Assembly: GCA_016793305.1 (NCBI GenBank)
Contig: JAEUHU010000504.1
Span: 1 to 18,952 of the forward strand
Source of the DNA: Planctomycetota bacterium
GTDB taxonomy: Bacteria; Planctomycetota; UBA1135; UBA2386
DNA: 18,952 nucleotides
Direction of reading: 5' to 3'
The translations under genes and the position numbers were made by a program. Below, one piece after another: positions 15,331-18,952 of this stretch. The notes under the pieces are model-generated. The model did no database searches. It saw only the letters and a list, made by a program, of their open reading frames with translations, and had not been told where the DNA came from. Numbering within the stretch: position 1 is the first letter of the stretch; every line of letters starts with the position of its first letter.

Positions 15331-16185
15331 ATGACCCCCTACGACATCGAACGGCGCTCGGGACCCTGGTCGTGGCGCGCGTCGCGACCGACGTCGCCAG
15401 GGCGCCATGGCTTCGCCGACGTGCAGCTCTGGCACGACCAGCTGCAGCTGCCGGTGCTCGACGTCACCGACGGAGCGTGGGCGCTCGCCGAGCCGGAGTT
15501 CGCGGCCGACGGCTCGCAGCTGCGCTTCGACGTCGTCGCCTTGGCGAGCAAGGCGCGGTTCCCGGTCACCGTCGACCTCGCGGTCGGTCATTGGCGTTCG
15601 CCGGGGGAGCCTCGTGGACTGCCGGTGGCGGTGCTGCAGCAGCGCTACGGCAGTTCGTCTGCGATCTCCGCCTGGCCGGTCGTGCCGCCAGCGCCGGTCG
15701 AGCCGCCGCGCGAGCTCGAAGGCGAAGTGGCGCCGCCCGACGACGCGCCGGTGCGCCCGCCCGACGACGCGCCAGTGCGCCCGGCCGAGGACGTAGTGGT
15801 GACGGCGCCGCCGCCGGCGGCAACGCCGGCTGCCGAACCACCGCCGGAGGACGTGTTGCCACCGCCCGCGGCCACCGCCGATGGCCGTTGGCGGTTCCAG
15901 TTCGCGTGGGCTCCGGTGCACGAACGCGACGCGTCGGGGCGGTTGCGCGCGTACTGCCACTTCGTGCTGCACGACACCCATGCGGCGGTCGGGTTCGACT
16001 CGCGCACGACCGGCGATCTGTGCTGGCCAGCGGGCCGCTGGCTGCGCCTCGTGCGCGGAGCAGCAGCCCCGGTCTGGTTCCTGGTCGACCTCGAGCGCGC
16101 CGTGTTCTGGCTCGAGAACTTCCGCGAGCCGCTCGGGCCGGAGCGACCGCTCGACGAACTGGTCGCGACCCTGAGCCGCCGTTGA
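15331..16185 (+). CDS. Unrecognised two-part protein with a Pro-rich linker
   Basis: 284 aa from ATG 15331 (MTPYDIERRSGPWSWRASRP). The frame is open further upstream, but that region is the divergent promoter. I do not recognise the family. An N-terminal beta-rich part (about 25-105; 'FADVQLWHDQLQLPVLDVTD', 'LRFDVVALASKARFPVTVDL') is joined by an acidic Pro/Ala linker (115-183) to a second beta-rich part (185-265; 'RWRFQFAWAPVHERD', 'AYCHFVLHDTHAAVGFDS', 'PVWFLVDLERAVFWLENF'). The linker carries a PDDAPVRP repeat. There is no signal peptide or membrane segment, so it is probably cytoplasmic. Both parts may be related small beta domains. It precedes an ABC-F gene by 64 bases on the same strand; a hairpin in between suggests separate transcription. 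Confidence 0.75.
   Translation: MTPYDIERRSGPWSWRASRPTSPGRHGFADVQLWHDQLQLPVLDVTDGAWALAEPEFAADGSQLRFDVVALASKARFPVTVDLAVGHWRSPGEPRGLPVAVLQQRYGSSSAISAWPVVPPAPVEPPRELEGEVAPPDDAPVRPPDDAPVRPAEDVVVTAPPPAATPAAEPPPEDVLPPPAATADGRWRFQFAWAPVHERDASGRLRAYCHFVLHDTHAAVGFDSRTTGDLCWPAGRWLRLVRGAAAPVWFLVDLERAVFWLENFREPLGPERPLDELVATLSRR
15736..15783 (+). repeat. 24-base tandem duplication encoding PPDDAPVR
   Basis: Two adjacent 24-base copies, differing at one visible base (GCCGGTG versus GCCAGTG), plus a degenerate third start, lie in the linker of the unrecognised protein. Confidence 0.8.
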
Positions 16186-16194
16186 GGCGAAACG

Positions 16195-16226
16195 GGGGCC
16201 GCGGGGGCGTGGCCGCCGGTGGCCCC
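16195..16226 (+). terminator. GC-rich stem-loop between the unknown gene and the ABC-F gene
   Basis: GGGGCC (16195-16200) pairs with GGCCCC (16221-16226), and inside it GCGG (16201-16204) can pair with CCGC (16213-16216). It starts ten bases past the stop. No T-run follows, so a terminator role is tentative. Confidence 0.35.
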
Positions 16227-16232
16227 GGTCTG

Positions 16233-16238
16233 CATACT
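16233..16238 (+). promoter_or_regulatory. -10-like box CATACT close to the ABC-F start
   Basis: CATACT, preceded directly by TG, is an AT-rich island in very GC-rich DNA. A start of transcription about seven bases downstream would leave only a few bases before the ATG at 16250, giving a nearly leaderless message. This agrees with the absence of a Shine-Dalgarno (the leader is TTCGCCCCCC). No -35 match is evident. Confidence 0.3.
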
Positions 16239-16249
16239 CTTCGCCCCCC

Positions 16250-18214
<1,965 letters not shown>

Positions 18215-18326
18215 CGACGGCGGCCGCCCGGGAGGTTCGCCCAGAGGATTGCGCTGGCAGCAGGCGCCATGTCGCATGGGTCGTCCCACCCTTCTCTCTC
18301 CACCCTCATTCCCACGAGGTGTTCTG
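18215..18326. other. 112-base intergenic region
   Basis: It contains the palindrome GGCGGCCGCC (18219-18228) just past the ABC-F stop and a pyrimidine-rich stretch (about 18285-18315) before the next gene. A usable Shine-Dalgarno, GAGGT, lies at 18316-18320, six bases before the ATG. No convincing promoter was seen. Confidence 0.5.
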
Positions 18327-18952
18327 ATGACGGCGACTGGACCATGGCCGGGTCGTTTCGTGTGGCACGACCTGATGACGACCGACGGGGCGAAAGCGCA
18401 GCAGTTCTATGCAGCGCTGCTCGGCTGGAAGATCGACGCGCGCGACATGCACGGCTGCATCTACCGGATGATCCACTGCGGGCCCGGGCCGATCGGCGGC
18501 ATCGTCGAGGAGAAGAACATCCCGGTGTCGCACTGGATGCCGTACCTCGCGGTGACGGACGTCGACGCGACCAGCAAGCGTGTCGCCGACCTGGGCGGCT
18601 CGGTGTGCGTGCCGCCGACGGACATCCCGATGACGGGCCGGTTCGCGGTCGTCGGCGATCCGTGCGGTGCCTACTTCGCGATCTACAAGGGGCTGCCCGA
18701 GGCGCAGGGTGCGGACCCTGATGCGCCGGTGCCGGGGCGCGTCTGCTGGAACGAGGTCTACGCGACCGACGACGACAAGGCGCAGGCGTTCTACACCAAG
18801 GTGTTCGGCTGGCAGCCCGAAGCGAAGGACATGGGCGAGGCCGGCGTCTATCGCGTGCAGATGCTCGCTGGCAAGCAGGCCGGTGGGCTGATGAAGCACC
18901 CGATGCCCGGCGCGCCGTCGTGCTGGGTCGTCTACTTCTTCGTCGAGGACCT
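18327..18952 (+). CDS. VOC/glyoxalase-family two-domain protein, cut by the right edge
   Basis: The first 208 residues are visible. The start at 18327 has a GAGGT Shine-Dalgarno at good spacing. Two homologous vicinal-oxygen-chelate modules are seen: module 1 from 'RFVWHDLMTTDGAKAQQFYA' (10-29) with LLGW (31-34), 'YLAVTDVDA' (73-81) and 'GDPCGAYFAIYKG' (110-122); module 2 from 'GRVCWNEVYATDDDKAQAFY' (137-156) with VFGW (159-162). This resembles the Mycobacterium CFP32-like glyoxalase/bleomycin-resistance family. Possible metal ligands include His14, Glu143 and residues beyond the edge. Members bind small metabolites or detoxify; the actual substrate cannot be told. Cytoplasmic, no signal peptide. 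Confidence 0.9.
   Translation, partial: MTATGPWPGRFVWHDLMTTDGAKAQQFYAALLGWKIDARDMHGCIYRMIHCGPGPIGGIVEEKNIPVSHWMPYLAVTDVDATSKRVADLGGSVCVPPTDIPMTGRFAVVGDPCGAYFAIYKGLPEAQGADPDAPVPGRVCWNEVYATDDDKAQAFYTKVFGWQPEAKDMGEAGVYRVQMLAGKQAGGLMKHPMPGAPSCWVVYFFVED

Noticed and set aside
15153..15332. N-terminal extension of the b562-like protein to an ATG at 15332
   Set aside because: It would bury the signal peptide internally and overlap the start of the divergent gene.

Overview
This 18,952-base window is very GC-rich and comes from a bacterium with a strongly secretory lifestyle. Third-position G/C bias produces long open frames on the wrong strand almost everywhere. The style (about ten exported proteins with short Ala-rich signal peptides ending in A-x-A|Q, Pro/Lys/Ala low-complexity linkers, few clear Shine-Dalgarno sites, many unknown genes) best fits a high-GC Planctomycetota. 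Acidobacteriota or Gemmatimonadota cannot be excluded from sequence alone.

Left and centre (14412 down to 155, minus strand): a 14.3-kb operon of nine consecutive genes, called A1 to A9 in transcription order. All encode exported proteins of the amidohydrolase superfamily (imidazolonepropionase-like, COG1228-type). A5 is a fusion of two such domains, so there are ten domain copies. The genes are packed as TGATG (A1/A2, A2/A3, A4/A5), ATGA (A3/A4, A5/A6, A7/A8) or 28-base gaps (A6/A7, A8/A9). Nearly every copy keeps the C-terminal GSL-x-x-GKDAD...GDPL signature. Only A6 and A7 keep the full metal-site set (HxH, a downstream Lys, two later His, an Asp). In the other eight domains the HxH slot is S-A, V-R, D-E, F-H, H-Q, S-R, P-T or Q-D, and the late Asp is absent. 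The operon therefore looks like two probable hydrolases embedded in a family of secreted pseudo-amidohydrolases, several carrying long charged or Gly/Arg-rich insertions. This is the most unusual feature of the window.

Middle (14413-15330): a 278-base non-coding stretch with a 15-base triple repeat directly before the A1 start and several strong hairpins. Next comes a small exported helical protein resembling cytochrome b562 (no CxxCH, but Met and His at the ligand positions), then a divergent intergenic region with a GTCCAG-N4-CTGGAC dyad.

Right (15331-18952, plus strand): an unrecognised 284-aa protein with a Pro-rich linker and a 24-base tandem repeat, an ABC-F translation-type ATPase with a C-terminal coiled coil, and a two-domain VOC/glyoxalase-family protein cut by the window edge. 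At the far left edge (81 to 1, minus) there is the N-terminal fragment of another gene. No rRNA, tRNA, insertion sequence, CRISPR array or phage gene was seen.
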